DNA of 64,000 bases from Catenulispora acidiphila DSM 44928 (GCF_000024025.1 NC_013131.1:2108001-2172000); one strand, 5' to 3'; positions 31,895 to 41,810 are shown, counted from the stretch's first letter. Notes: generated from the sequence alone by a model not told the origin. Program-made: numbers and translations.

Positions 31895-34479
31895 CAGGAA
31901 TCCGCGATCGCCGCGACGATCGACACCGAAGCCGCGCGCCGCCCCGGCAGCACCGAGGCCGCAAGCCCGGCCACCGCAGCCAGCAGCACGTACCCGACCA
32001 GCGTGAACACCGGCACCGACAACACCGCGCCGCCCTCGACCCGCCCGATCAACGACTCCAGCGCCGCGGCGATCCCGACCCCCAGCGCCACCCCCATCAG
32101 CGCGCCGACCGCCGACATCAGCACCGCCTCCACCGACAACATCCGCCGCATCTGCCCGCGCGAGAGTCCCAGGGCGCGCAACAGCGCCGACTCCCGCGTG
32201 CGCTCCACGACCGACAGCGACAGCGTGTTGGCGATGCCCAGCACCGCGATCACCACCGCGAGCCCCAGCATCGCGGTGAACAGCTGCAGCGTCGCGTCCG
32301 CGCTGCCGGTCAGCGAGTTCTTCTTCTCCGCCAGGCTCCCGGTGTGCAGGAACGGGTACTGCGACACCACCGAGTCGACCGCCCTGCGGGAGGTGGGTGT
32401 CGGGACGCCCGGCGCGGCCAGGATGCGGACCTGGGTGTCGCCGAGCGGCTTGAACGTCGCCAGGAACTGCGCGCGCGGCAGCAGCACGTCGTACCAGTCG
32501 ATGCCGTAGCCGGTGAAGACCTGGTAGATCACCGCGACCTTGCCGGTCAGCGGACCGGACTGCGGCGTCTGCACCGTGATGGTGTCGCCGACCTTCACGT
32601 GCTGGGCGTCGGCCGTCTCGTTCGACAGCGCGACCGTGCCGGGCCCGAAGTCCGCCAGCGAGCCGGACTTCACCACCGGCTTGAACAGCGTGCCGTACGC
32701 CGAGGACTCGACCGCGCCGACGTCGACCGAGGTCCCGTTCAGCGCCGCCTTGGTCCCGTCCACCGCCGCCACCTGCGCCAGCTGTGGCTTGGCGCGCAGT
32801 TGGCCGGTGACCTGGAACGGCACCATCTGCCCGGAGCCCGGCGGGTCCACGGAGTAGTCATAGGGGTTGTGCGAGTCGATCCACTGCGCCTGGGTCACCG
32901 TCACCGAGTCCTGCGTCACCGTGAACAGCGACATCAGCGTCACGCCGATGGTCAGCGCGGCGGTGGTCGCCGCGACCCGGCCGGGATTGCGGCGCGCGTT
33001 GGAGCCGGCGAGCTTGGTCGGCGTGCCGAAGAACCGGCCCGGCAGCCAGCCCAGGGCCCAGATCATCGGCCCGACGATCAGCGGTCCGGCGACGATCAGC
33101 GCCGCGAAGACCAACCCGCCGCCGCCCCCGATCAGCTGCACGCCGCCGAGCAGATCGTGCTGCCCGGTGCCCAGCGCCGCCACCGCGATCCCGGCGATCC
33201 CGAGCGCGACGGCGACCAGCAGGCGGGTCCGGCCGATCCGCCCCGAGGCGGTCTTCACCTCCTGCTGTGTGCGCAGCGCCTCGATCGGCGGCACGTTCGT
33301 CGCGGCGCGCGCCGGCAGCACCGCCGAGACGATGGTGACCACGAACCCGACCGCCATGCCCAGCGCGATCACCCCGCCGGACACCACGATCCCGCCGGGC
33401 GGCAGCTTGGTCGAGGTCGTCGCCGCGACCACCGCGTGCAGCCCTTGCGCCACGCCGATCCCGGCCAGCACGCCCAAGGCCGAACCGACCAGCCCGACCA
33501 GCGCCGCCTCGGCGACCGTCGCGCCGAACACCTGCCCCTTGCCGGCGCCGATGCAGCGCAACAGCGCGACCTGCCGGATCCGCTGGGCCACCAGGATCGT
33601 GAACGTGTTGTAGATGACGAACGCCGCGACCAGCAGCGCGACGCCCCCGAAGACCTCCAGGATCTGCGGGACGTTCCCGGCGATCGAGGCGCGGTGCTCC
33701 AGCACGGCCTTGGTGTACTGCGCTCCGGTCAGGACGGTGAACTGCGGATCGCTGCCCAGCGCGGCAGCGGCCTCGGAGGCCAAATGCTGCTGCGAGGCGC
33801 CGGCCTTGGCGCGCAGGTCGATCTCGTCGTAGCTGACCTTGCCGGTGACCTGCAACACGACCTGCGGCAGCATCCCGACCAGAGTCCAGCCGTTGGCGCG
33901 GTTGTCGACGCCGTACTCGGCGATGCCGGCCAGCCGGAAGCTGCGGACCGTCGAGTCGTGGCCGACGACCCGGATCGTCTCCCCGACGTGCAGCTTGTGC
34001 TCGTCGGCGGTGTCCTTGTCGACGACCGCGTCGTCGGGCCCGGTCGGTCCCGTGCCGGCGACGACGGTCCCGGGGAACAGCGCCGGGTCGGCGGGGAAGG
34101 CGACGGCGTAGCCCGTGAGCCCGTCGGTGCGCATCGCCTGGCCATTCGCGTCCAGCAGCGGCGCCGGTCCCTTGACCTGGCCACTGACCACGGCGTCGGC
34201 GCCGACGCGGGCCTGGATCTTCGCCGCGACCGACGGGGTGAGCCGGTACGGCAGCGTCGCCGGCGGGGTGGTGTTGGGGTAGACGGCCGAACCGGTCTGC
34301 TGGACCGCGGCGTCGATGTTCTGCGCGGCGCGCGCGTATCCGTAGTCGAACGCCTTGTTGATCGACCCCGACAGCAGGAACGTCCCGGTCACGAAAGCGA
34401 TGCCCAGCACGATCGACAGGCAGGTCAGGGCCAGCCGCACCGCGTCGGCGCGCAGCCCGGCCAGCACTACCTTCGGCAT
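31894..34479 (-). CDS. ABC transporter permease, FtsX/MacB type
   Basis: 861 residues from ATG 34479 (MPKVVLAGLRADAVRLALTC), preceded by GGAGGA. An N-terminal membrane helix and a large extracellular domain are followed by an FtsX block of three helices (about 255-400), a second helix and extracellular domain, and a C-terminal FtsX block. Typical segments are RIRQVALLRCIGAGKGQVFG and RTRESALLRALGLSRGQMRR. This duplicated arrangement is common for actinobacterial lipoprotein or peptide exporters. No ATPase gene adjoins it, so it must use one encoded elsewhere. Confidence 0.9.
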   Translation of the reverse strand: MPKVVLAGLRADAVRLALTCLSIVLGIAFVTGTFLLSGSINKAFDYGYARAAQNIDAAVQQTGSAVYPNTTPPATLPYRLTPSVAAKIQARVGADAVVSGQVKGPAPLLDANGQAMRTDGLTGYAVAFPADPALFPGTVVAGTGPTGPDDAVVDKDTADEHKLHVGETIRVVGHDSTVRSFRLAGIAEYGVDNRANGWTLVGMLPQVVLQVTGKVSYDEIDLRAKAGASQQHLASEAAAALGSDPQFTVLTGAQYTKAVLEHRASIAGNVPQILEVFGGVALLVAAFVIYNTFTILVAQRIRQVALLRCIGAGKGQVFGATVAEAALVGLVGSALGVLAGIGVAQGLHAVVAATTSTKLPPGGIVVSGGVIALGMAVGFVVTIVSAVLPARAATNVPPIEALRTQQEVKTASGRIGRTRLLVAVALGIAGIAVAALGTGQHDLLGGVQLIGGGGGLVFAALIVAGPLIVGPMIWALGWLPGRFFGTPTKLAGSNARRNPGRVAATTAALTIGVTLMSLFTVTQDSVTVTQAQWIDSHNPYDYSVDPPGSGQMVPFQVTGQLRAKPQLAQVAAVDGTKAALNGTSVDVGAVESSAYGTLFKPVVKSGSLADFGPGTVALSNETADAQHVKVGDTITVQTPQSGPLTGKVAVIYQVFTGYGIDWYDVLLPRAQFLATFKPLGDTQVRILAAPGVPTPTSRRAVDSVVSQYPFLHTGSLAEKKNSLTGSADATLQLFTAMLGLAVVIAVLGIANTLSLSVVERTRESALLRALGLSRGQMRRMLSVEAVLMSAVGALMGVALGVGIAAALESLIGRVEGGAVLSVPVFTLVGYVLLAAVAGLAASVLPGRRAASVSIVAAIADS

Positions 34480-34615
34480 GCGCACATCCTCCGTGGTCCT
34501 CCGGTGCGTCGGATCATCGTAACTATCCTCGTCGTTCCAGGGCGGGCCGCACATCGTCCGGTCGGAGGGGGCACATCCGGCCGGCGTCCGTCCACAGATG
34601 TACGCGCCGCGGTCC

Positions 34616-35824
34616 TCACCAGCTCTCGGCGGCTTCGCGCGGACCTTGCGGGGTCCGCCTGTCTCCGCTCACCTTCAGCGCCAGGAACGGATAGAGCAGC
34701 ACCGACAGCATCCCGGCGCCGACCATCGCCGCGGCGCTGGAGGACTTCAGCGTGCCGCGCTCCACGCCGATCGCGGTGATGGCGACGATCAGCGGCAGAC
34801 CGGTCGCCGCGTAGAGCGCGATCGCACGCCGGGCGCGGGTGCTCGTGCCCTCCGGCGCGGTCAGGAAGCTGGGCAGTCCGCGGGTGAGCAGGAACAGCGC
34901 CAGGAACAGCGGCACCAGGCCGAGCGTGGCCCAGTTCGAGGTCAGGGCCTTGAGATCGTAGCCGATCCCGGTGTCGATGAAGAACACCGGGATCAGGAAG
35001 CCGAACCCGATCGCCTCCAGCTTCGCGGTGACCCGCTCGGCGCGTTCCGGGTCGCCGCTGTGGAACAGGATCCGCATGATCACCCCGGCGGCGAACGCGC
35101 CGAGCAGCATGTCCACGCCGAGGGCGACGGTCGCCCCGATCATCGCGATCAACAGCGCGATGACCAGCCGGACGGCGAACTGCCCGGAGGTCTCCATGGT
35201 GACGTCGGCCAGCCGGTTCACCGCCGTGTGCTCGCCGCGCACCGCCACGACGATCCCGACGCCGGCGATCAGCGCGAACGCCGTCAGGTAGACTATCGCC
35301 TGGCCGGGCCTGCGGCCGTCCAGGAACAGCGTCATGGCGATGATCGGCGCGAACTCCCCGACCGCGCCGACCGCCGTCACCACGGTCCCCAGCGGCGTGC
35401 CGATCTCGCCGGCGTCGCGCAGCACCGGCAGGATCGTGCCGAGCGCGGTGGTGCTCAACGCGATGCCGACGATGACGCCGCTCTTGGCCGAGGGCGCCAG
35501 GACCAGCCCGATCCCGACGCCGATCACCACCGACATCACCCAGCCCAGCAGCGCGCGGGACAGCGGGCCGCCGCGCAGCCGGGCGAAGTCGATCTCGTAG
35601 CCGGCCATGAAGAACAGCATCGCCAGACCGAACTGGGACAGCGCGTGCACGTAGTCGTCGTCGTGGGCCCAGCCGAGTACGTCCGGGCCGACCAGGATGC
35701 CGAGCACGATCTCGAACACGACCAGCGGCACCGGCGCCTTGCGGCCCGCCAGATCGGCCAGCGGCGGCGCCAGCACGGCGATCACGGCCACCAGCAGCAG
35801 CGTCGACAGGGAGTGCGTGCTCAC
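34616..35824 (-). CDS. Cation:proton antiporter, CPA2 (Kef/NapA) family
   Basis: 402 residues from GTG 35824 (VSTHSLSTLLLV); an upstream ATG at 35890 would add an Arg-rich, unlikely leader. Ten to twelve hydrophobic segments, with LVVFEIVLGILVGPDVLGWA, LGLAMLFFMAGYEIDF-like and FFIDTGIGYDL, match the Na+/H+ exchanger fold. No RCK/TrkA nucleotide-binding domain is fused at the C-terminus. Likely exchanges Na+ or K+ for protons at the plasma membrane. A 136-base gap separates it from the exporter gene to the left. Confidence 0.88.
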   Translation of the reverse strand: MSTHSLSTLLLVAVIAVLAPPLADLAGRKAPVPLVVFEIVLGILVGPDVLGWAHDDDYVHALSQFGLAMLFFMAGYEIDFARLRGGPLSRALLGWVMSVVIGVGIGLVLAPSAKSGVIVGIALSTTALGTILPVLRDAGEIGTPLGTVVTAVGAVGEFAPIIAMTLFLDGRRPGQAIVYLTAFALIAGVGIVVAVRGEHTAVNRLADVTMETSGQFAVRLVIALLIAMIGATVALGVDMLLGAFAAGVIMRILFHSGDPERAERVTAKLEAIGFGFLIPVFFIDTGIGYDLKALTSNWATLGLVPLFLALFLLTRGLPSFLTAPEGTSTRARRAIALYAATGLPLIVAITAIGVERGTLKSSSAAAMVGAGMLSVLLYPFLALKVSGDRRTPQGPREAAESW

Positions 35825-35960
35825 ACAGGGGATTGTCCGGGCGGGCGCGGCGCCGGACCGGGAGCGTGGACGGCGCCGCGCGGCGTTCACTCGGAAGGCT
35901 CAGCGCGAACCACGACGCCGGTTGGCGAGGCCGTTCCTTCCTTTGGCATAGTTCGGCGCC

Positions 35961-36437
35961 ATGGCAGAGCATGAGTACGAGAACGACCAGTGGGGGAACT
36001 CGCCCGGCCGGTTCCCGCCCTTCGATACCGTCGAGATCGACCCGCACAAGATCGGCGCGGTGCACACCGAGTGGGCGCCCGAGGAGGACCACCTGCCGGA
36101 TCCCGGCGAGATCGTCTGGACCTGGGTCCCCTACGAGGAGCACGACGGCCGCGGCAAGGACCGCCCGGTGCTGCTGGTGGCGCGCGGCAAGGCGACCGGC
36201 AACTTCCTGGCGGTCAAGCTGACCAGCAAGCGGCACGGAGACGCCGAGAACTGGGTCAGCATCGGCACCGGCGGCTGGGACCGCGACGCGCGCGAGTCCT
36301 GGGCCGTGATCGACCGCGTGGTGCGGGTGCACCCCGAGGGCATCCGGCGCGAGGGCCACGCGCTGGACCGCGACGACTTCGACAACGTCATCGGCCACCT
36401 GCACAAGCGCTTCGGCTGGACCGGCGAGGGTTACTGA
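35961..36437 (+). CDS. PemK/MazF-like toxin-family protein, solitary
   Basis: 158 residues. The C-terminal two thirds hold the PemK/MazF-like core: PGEIVWTWVPYEEHDGRGKDR, PVLLVARG, VKLTSKRH and SWAVIDRVVRV. MazF proteins are sequence-specific RNA endonucleases. No antitoxin gene adjoins it on either side, and this actinobacterial subfamily has an N-terminal extension of about 45 residues, so it may be a conserved housekeeping relative rather than a toxin. A strong terminator follows directly. Confidence 0.8.
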   Translation: MAEHEYENDQWGNSPGRFPPFDTVEIDPHKIGAVHTEWAPEEDHLPDPGEIVWTWVPYEEHDGRGKDRPVLLVARGKATGNFLAVKLTSKRHGDAENWVSIGTGGWDRDARESWAVIDRVVRVHPEGIRREGHALDRDDFDNVIGHLHKRFGWTGEGY

Positions 36438-36461
36438 GCCGCGCCGGTGGCTCTATGGCCG

Positions 36462-36497
36462 AAGCCCCCGAGCGGGTCTCCGCTCGGGGGCTTTCGG
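36462..36497 (+). terminator. Rho-independent terminator after the PemK-like gene
   Basis: AAGCCCCCGAGCG (36462-36474) pairs perfectly over 13 bases with CGCTCGGGGGCTT (36481-36493) around loop GGTCTC, followed by a short T-run. It could also serve the convergent LysM gene from the other side. Confidence 0.85.
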
Positions 36498-36545
36498 TTG
36501 CCATGCAGTGGTCACGCAGATCTCACGCGGGGAACGCGGTACGGA

Positions 36546-37460
36546 TCAGTACCCGTACCAGCAGGAACCGCCGCAGCGCGCCGCGACGACGGAGTCCAGC
36601 GAGCCGTAGACGGCCGCCGCGTAGCGGACGCCGGCGATGATGTTGTCCACCGGGTTGTAGATGTTGCCGTGGCCCGCCAGCGCGTAGGCGTTGAACGTCG
36701 GGGCGATGGTCTGCATCAGGCCGATCGAGGGGTGGCCGGCGGCGGCGTTGGAGTCCCAGCCGTTGGTGGCGCTCGGGTTGCCCGCCGACTCGTGCATCAC
36801 GGTCTGGTAGATCGCGTTGTAGGAGACGTAGTACCCGTGGGAGTTCAGGATCGAGATGGCCTGCTTGATCCAGCCGTCCAGGTTGTTCGCGTAGGAGCTG
36901 GCCGAGGCCGAGGTGGTCGAGTAGCTCTGCGTCTGGGTGGTGGTCTTCTGCGTCGGCTGGGCCGGCTTCGCCGGGGCGGACTGCACGGCCGGCTTGGCCG
37001 CGGCCGGGGTCGCGGAGCCGTTGGGCAGGTTCAGGACCCAGCCGATCAGGATCAGGTTCGGGTCCTGCAGCTTGTGGCCGTCGGCCTGCGCCTTGCCGGT
37101 GTTGAGCTTGAAGATCTCCGGGTACTTGCTGCCGTCGCCGAGCTTGCTCTGGGCTATGCCGGACAGAGTGTCGCCGGGGCGGACGGTGTAGGTCGCGGCC
37201 TTGGGGGCGGCGGCGGCCTTCGGCGCGACGGCGGCGACGGGAGCGGCCTGCGCCGGAGCGGGAGCCGAGGCGGCGACCGCGGCGGCCACGGCCGAGGCCG
37301 GAGCCGGCGCCAGGGCCGGGGCGGCGGCGGGACGCGCGTGGGGGGTGGCGGCCAGGGCCGGAGCCGCCGAGGCGATGGAGGGGACGGCGACCGCGCCGAG
37401 AGCGGCGGCGGTCAGGGTCAGGCCGCGGGAACGGCGGCCGAGCACCAGGGGAGTGCGCAT
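36546..37460 (-). CDS. Secreted LysM/transglycosylase cell-wall hydrolase
   Basis: 304 residues. Signal peptide (about 1-38), an Ala/Pro-rich linker, a LysM domain (TYTVRPGDTLSGIAQSKLG, about 90-140), a Thr/Ser-rich linker, and a C-terminal lytic transglycosylase-like domain with the catalytic Glu in YQTVMHESAGNP and GLMQTIAPTF. It would bind and cleave peptidoglycan, as resuscitation-type muralytic enzymes do. The leader contains a c-di-AMP riboswitch, which is typical of actinobacterial cell-wall hydrolase genes, so expression should fall when c-di-AMP is high. Confidence 0.9.
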   Translation of the reverse strand: MRTPLVLGRRSRGLTLTAAALGAVAVPSIASAAPALAATPHARPAAAPALAPAPASAVAAAVAASAPAPAQAAPVAAVAPKAAAAPKAATYTVRPGDTLSGIAQSKLGDGSKYPEIFKLNTGKAQADGHKLQDPNLILIGWVLNLPNGSATPAAAKPAVQSAPAKPAQPTQKTTTQTQSYSTTSASASSYANNLDGWIKQAISILNSHGYYVSYNAIYQTVMHESAGNPSATNGWDSNAAAGHPSIGLMQTIAPTFNAYALAGHGNIYNPVDNIIAGVRYAAAVYGSLDSVVAARCGGSCWYGY

Positions 37461-37482
37461 GTACGTGTTTTTTCTTCCTCTT

Positions 37483-37600
37483 TGACCGCCTACCGGGTTA
37501 GCTGACGGGTTCGGGCGAAAGAGGCTGCCCTACCACTTCTGGAAGCGGATTCACCCCATTGGGACGTGGGTCCCCGGTTCCCGTCCGGCGTTTTGCGCGC
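37483..37600 (-). promoter_or_regulatory. c-di-AMP (ydaO-yuaA) riboswitch
   Basis: On the minus strand the leader of the LysM gene reads GGGGTGAATCCGC, then GGTAGGGCAGCC, CGCCCGAACCCGTCAGCTAA and CCGGTAGGCGG. These are the conserved blocks of the ydaO class, in the right order and just ahead of the start codon. The 5' boundary is approximate. It is expected to bind c-di-AMP and reduce expression of the hydrolase. Confidence 0.85.
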
Positions 37601-37887
37601 TTTTGGGATTCGGCGTAGGCGCCGGTGTCCCGATTTACGGGTCTAGGACCGGCGTACCTGGTGTGCGACCGTAGCGGGCGAACCTGGGGAAATGCACGCT
37701 GAGATGGTCACGAAAAGATAACAACGCGCTAGGTAGCTGCGCGTTCTATATCCAGTAATTGATTTAGACGGCGAGCGGAGGGGAGGAATCGGACATAAGG
37801 TATTTCGCCGTACGTCAGAGACGCTCCGTGCACGCGCCGGTACTTCGGACTCGCCAATACACCGCAGACGGGAGGACACTTCCTTGC

Positions 37888-40800
37888 GTGAAGGACGCAC
37901 CAGCGATACTCGGCCGGCAGCAGACGCTCGAGAAATGCATGGCGGCGTTGGCCGCCGGCGGCGGGGTCCTGGTGAGCGGCCCGGCCGGAATCGGCAAATC
38001 GGCGTTGCTGGACGCGATCGGCTCGGCGTGCGCGGCCGCCGGGCAGCTGGTGCTGCGCAGCGCGTCGGCGGCGGCCGAGTCCTGGCTGCCCTATCTGGGC
38101 TTGTACGACCTGTTCTCCGACGCCGTCGCCTCCCGGCCCGAAGTCGTGCCCTACCACCTGCGCCCCGCCTTCGACGGCGTGCTGATGCGCACCGTCCCCG
38201 ACGGCGCGGCCACCGACCAGCTGGCGATCCGCGTGGCGGTGGTCGAGGCGCTGCGCGCGCTGTCCGCCGAACGTCCGGTGCTGCTGATCCTGGACGACGT
38301 CAACTGCCTGGACTCGGCCACCGCCGAGGTCCTGGCCTTCGCCGTGCGCCGCCGCCAGGGCAGCCGCGTCCGGGTCCTGGCCGCCGAGCGGCTGTCGGAG
38401 GGACAGGAACCGACCTGGTGGGGGCTGCTGCCGGAGGACGCCGTCGAGATCGCCCTGGGCAACCTGCCCGGCCCGGTGGTCTCCGAACTGCTGCGGACCC
38501 GCCTCGGCCTGCGTCCCACGGACAAGCTGTCGCAACGGATCCGCGACGCCAGCGACGGAAACCCCTTCTACGCCTTGGAATTGGGACGCGCCGCCCTGCG
38601 TTCGGGAACGGTCGTCCAGCCCGGCGACCCGCTGCAGGTCCCCGAGCGCCTGCGCGGTCTGCTCGCCGACCGCCTGCACGCCCTGCCGCAGGCCGCCCGC
38701 GACGCGCTGCTGCTCATCTCGACGGCCGCGCGCCCGCCGCGCGAACTGCTCGCCGGCCACGAATGGGGACTGTCGCAGGCGCTGGCCTCCGGCATCATCG
38801 TCTCCGGCCGCGACCTGGAACCGCGCTTCGCACACCCGCTGCTGCGCGAGATCGTGTATGCGGACGCTGATTTAGAAGCCCGCCAGGAATGCCACGCCAA
38901 ACTCGCCCACGCGCACGACGATCCGCTGGAGCGTGCGCGCCATCACGCTTTGGCGACATCGGAGGCCACCGAGGAGTTGGCCGCGGAGTTGGAGGAAGCG
39001 GCGCGGATCGCGGTGCACCGCGGGGCGCCGGGGACGGCCGCGGAGCTGTATCGGATGGCTGCGGAACGGACGCCGACGGCCGGCGGCGGCCGCGAAACCT
39101 CAACGCATGCCGACCCTGGCGCGCCAGTGGCGACCGAGACCGACACGGTGTCGGTTACTTCGACGGCGAACGGGTCGTCGGGGGTATCAGGAGTGTCGGG
39201 GGCGGCGGGGATATCGAGGGCGTCGGCGGGCTCGTCGGCGCATCCTTCCGGCTCCGGTGCGGCGAGCGATTCCGACGACCAGCCAGGAGATGCCGGCGAT
39301 GCCGGCGGCACCGGCAGCGCTGACAGCCGCGATCTCGATGGCTCCTCTGCCGATCTCGGCGACTCTGCCTCCCAGCCCGGCGCCTCTGCTCCTCGCCTCG
39401 GCGACTCCGGCGCGCACCGCCTGCTCGAAGCCGCCCGCGCCGCCTTCGACGCCGGGCTGCCGCGCCAGGCGCGCGAGGCCGCCGAAGCGGTCGTGGCGGG
39501 TCCGGACCCGGCGTGCCGCGTCGGCGCGCGCCTGCTCCTGGTCGAGCTCGACGACGACATATCGGTGCAGGCCGCCCTGCTCGAAGCCGCGGAAGCCGAC
39601 GCCGCCGGACGCCCGGACCTGCAGGCGCGCGTCAGCCTCCAGCGCGCCGACCACGCCTTCCGCTCCGGCTCCGTCGAGGCGGCGCTCGCCGCCCTGGCCC
39701 GCGCCGAGGAGTACGCCCTCACCACCGGCGACCGCAATCTGCGTGCCGAGTCCATAGCGATGCGCGTGCCGACCGAGATCCAGACCGACCCCGAGCGCGC
39801 CATCGAGTCGCTGGAGGAGGCCGAGGCCCTCGGCCTGGGCGGGGACCTGACCCTGCCGTCGATCGCGGTTCGCAAATCCCTGATCATCTGGTTCCTGCGT
39901 CGCGGCGACGTCGCCGACGCACTGGCCACCGCCGCCCGGCTGCGGGCCGACGTCGAGCGCGCCGGCCGGCTGCGCGACCTCGGCGACGTGCTGCACTTGG
40001 TGGCCTCGGTCAACGAACGCGCGGGCCTGTGCCGCCAGGCGCATGAAGCCGCGCTGCTGGGCAGCCGGCTGCGCGCCGAGACCGGTTCCTCCAGCGTGCA
40101 GGCGCTGATTCTCTCCGCCGCGGCGGAGCTGTCCAACGGCAGTGCGGAGGCTGCCGTGGACGTCGCTCAGCGCGCCATCGAGGCCGGCACCGCCTCCGGC
40201 GACTCGGAGTTCACCGGCTACGCGCACGCCTTCCTGGGCCGCGCCGAACTGCTTCTGGACCGCTCCTCGCAGGCCGCGCACCACCTGGCGCGCGGCAGGA
40301 CCCTGATGCGCAACGTCGGCATGGTCGACCCCGCGACGTTCCTGGTCGACGCCGACCTCGCCGAGACCCTGGCCCGCTGCGGCTCCTTCGCCGCTGCCGA
40401 CCGCATCCTCGACGAGGCGCAGGAAGCCGCGCGGCGTCTGGAACGCGACGTGGTGAAGCTCGGCCTGACCCGGGCCCGCCTCCTGCGCCACGGCCTGGCC
40501 GCCGACGCCCGCGAGGCGGCCGACCGCCTCCGCGCCGCCATCCCCACCGAACACCCCTATCCGCTGGAGATAGCCCGCGCCGAGGTCACCCTCGGCGAGC
40601 TGGAACGCCGTGCCCGACGCCGCGCTGCAGCCCGCACCGCGTGGGAATCGGCGGCGACCTCCTACGCGGCAGCCGGCTGCGGACCCTGGCTGCGCTTCGT
40701 CCAAGGCCGCCTGGCCCGCCTGGACACCCCGGCCGAACCTCTCAGCGCGACCGAACGCCAGATCGTGGAACTGGTCCGCTCCGGCGCCACGAACCGCCAG

Positions 40801-40932
40801 ATAGCAGCCGCCCTCCAGGTCTCGGTGAAGGCGGTCGAAGGCAACCTGACCCGCCTGTTCCGCCGCTTCGGCGTCAGCAGCCGCGCCGAACTCGCCGGCG
40901 CCGAACCGGTGGCGCGCGTAGAGCACGTCTGA
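37888..40932 (+). CDS. Large LuxR-family ATPase regulator (LAL/MalT-like)
   Basis: 1014 residues from GTG 37888, which follows GGGAGGACA; an upstream GTG at 37828 is possible. The N-terminal ATPase has Walker A GPAGIGKS (31-38) and Walker B LLILDDV. A Ser/Ala/Asp/Gly-rich spacer (about 415-510) separates it from helical repeats, and the C-terminus is a LuxR helix-turn-helix (LSATERQIVELV, ATNRQIAAALQVSVKAVEGN). LAL proteins are ATP-dependent activators of catabolic or secondary-metabolite genes. It is divergent from the LysM gene and not part of a biosynthetic cluster here. The signal it senses is unknown. Confidence 0.9.
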   Translation: MKDAPAILGRQQTLEKCMAALAAGGGVLVSGPAGIGKSALLDAIGSACAAAGQLVLRSASAAAESWLPYLGLYDLFSDAVASRPEVVPYHLRPAFDGVLMRTVPDGAATDQLAIRVAVVEALRALSAERPVLLILDDVNCLDSATAEVLAFAVRRRQGSRVRVLAAERLSEGQEPTWWGLLPEDAVEIALGNLPGPVVSELLRTRLGLRPTDKLSQRIRDASDGNPFYALELGRAALRSGTVVQPGDPLQVPERLRGLLADRLHALPQAARDALLLISTAARPPRELLAGHEWGLSQALASGIIVSGRDLEPRFAHPLLREIVYADADLEARQECHAKLAHAHDDPLERARHHALATSEATEELAAELEEAARIAVHRGAPGTAAELYRMAAERTPTAGGGRETSTHADPGAPVATETDTVSVTSTANGSSGVSGVSGAAGISRASAGSSAHPSGSGAASDSDDQPGDAGDAGGTGSADSRDLDGSSADLGDSASQPGASAPRLGDSGAHRLLEAARAAFDAGLPRQAREAAEAVVAGPDPACRVGARLLLVELDDDISVQAALLEAAEADAAGRPDLQARVSLQRADHAFRSGSVEAALAALARAEEYALTTGDRNLRAESIAMRVPTEIQTDPERAIESLEEAEALGLGGDLTLPSIAVRKSLIIWFLRRGDVADALATAARLRADVERAGRLRDLGDVLHLVASVNERAGLCRQAHEAALLGSRLRAETGSSSVQALILSAAAELSNGSAEAAVDVAQRAIEAGTASGDSEFTGYAHAFLGRAELLLDRSSQAAHHLARGRTLMRNVGMVDPATFLVDADLAETLARCGSFAAADRILDEAQEAARRLERDVVKLGLTRARLLRHGLAADAREAADRLRAAIPTEHPYPLEIARAEVTLGELERRARRRAAARTAWESAATSYAAAGCGPWLRFVQGRLARLDTPAEPLSATERQIVELVRSGATNRQIAAALQVSVKAVEGNLTRLFRRFGVSSRAELAGAEPVARVEHV

Positions 40933-40995
40933 GGCGGAGACCGGCGTCACGTCGACCCCCGGAATTCTGCGAGGTAGTTCACCGTTAAACCAGTA

Positions 40996-41025
40996 GTGCG
41001 GGCCCAACCCCCTCCGGGCCCGCAC
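40996..41025 (+). terminator. Hairpin terminator candidate after the LuxR gene
   Basis: GTGCGGGCCC (40996-41005) pairs perfectly with GGGCCCGCAC (41016-41025) across a 10-base C-rich loop. It is followed by GTTGACTTT, a poor T-run. Confidence 0.5.
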
Positions 41026-41081
41026 GTTGACTTTGTCCAGGCTCGGGCCCCGCGAGCCGCCGAGTAATAGGAGAGACCGCC

Positions 41082-41798
41082 GTGCGCGTCGAGATCTGGA
41101 GTGACGTCGCCTGCCCCTGGTGCTACATCGGCAAGGCACGCTTCGAGCAGGGCCTGCAGGCCTTCGACCACAAGGACGACGTCGAAGTGGTCTTCCGCTC
41201 CTTCGAGCTGGACCCGCAGCGCGCCAAGGGCGACACCGTCCAGGTCCTGCCGATGCTGGCGGGCAAGTACGGCATGAGCATCGAGCAGGCCAAGCAGGCC
41301 GAGGCCCGCGTCGCCGCCAACGCCGCCGACGCCGGCCTGGGCTACCTGGCCGAGGGCCGCGACCACGGCAACACCTTCGACATCCACCGCGTCCTGCACT
41401 TCGCCAAGACCCGCGGCAAGCAGAACGAACTCCTGGACCTGGCCTACGAAGCGAACTTCGCCGACGAGCGCTCCATCTTCGACGACGACCGCCTCATCGA
41501 ACTCGCCGTCAAAGCCGGCCTCGACGAAACCGAGGTCCGCACCGTCCTCGCCGACGCAACAGCCTTCGCCGCCGACGTCCGCGCCGACGAACAAGAAGCC
41601 CAAGCACTCGGCGCCAACGGCGTCCCCTTCTTCGTCCTCGACCGCAAGTTCGGCGTCTCCGGCGGCCAACCCGCCGAAGTCTTCACCCAAGCCCTCCAAG
41701 AGGCATGGGCAGCACACACCCCGGCACTGAAGCTCGTCGGCGAGGCGGCGTCTCCGGACGGCGCTGTGTGTGGACCGGACGGCTGCGAGATTCCGTAG
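41082..41798 (+). CDS. DsbA-family oxidoreductase, FrnE-like
   Basis: 238 residues from GTG 41082, preceded by GGAGAGA. Thioredoxin-fold motif SDVACPWCYIGK with CPWC at residues 11-14, a helical insertion, and the cis-Pro loop NGVPFFVLDRKFGVSGGQP. FrnE-type proteins are cytoplasmic dithiol-disulfide isomerases, first named from a polyketide pathway and also linked to oxidative stress. No signal peptide is present. It stands alone between two terminator hairpins. Confidence 0.92.
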   Translation: MRVEIWSDVACPWCYIGKARFEQGLQAFDHKDDVEVVFRSFELDPQRAKGDTVQVLPMLAGKYGMSIEQAKQAEARVAANAADAGLGYLAEGRDHGNTFDIHRVLHFAKTRGKQNELLDLAYEANFADERSIFDDDRLIELAVKAGLDETEVRTVLADATAFAADVRADEQEAQALGANGVPFFVLDRKFGVSGGQPAEVFTQALQEAWAAHTPALKLVGEAASPDGAVCGPDGCEIP

Positions 41799-41810
41799 AG
41801 GCAGAAGTTG

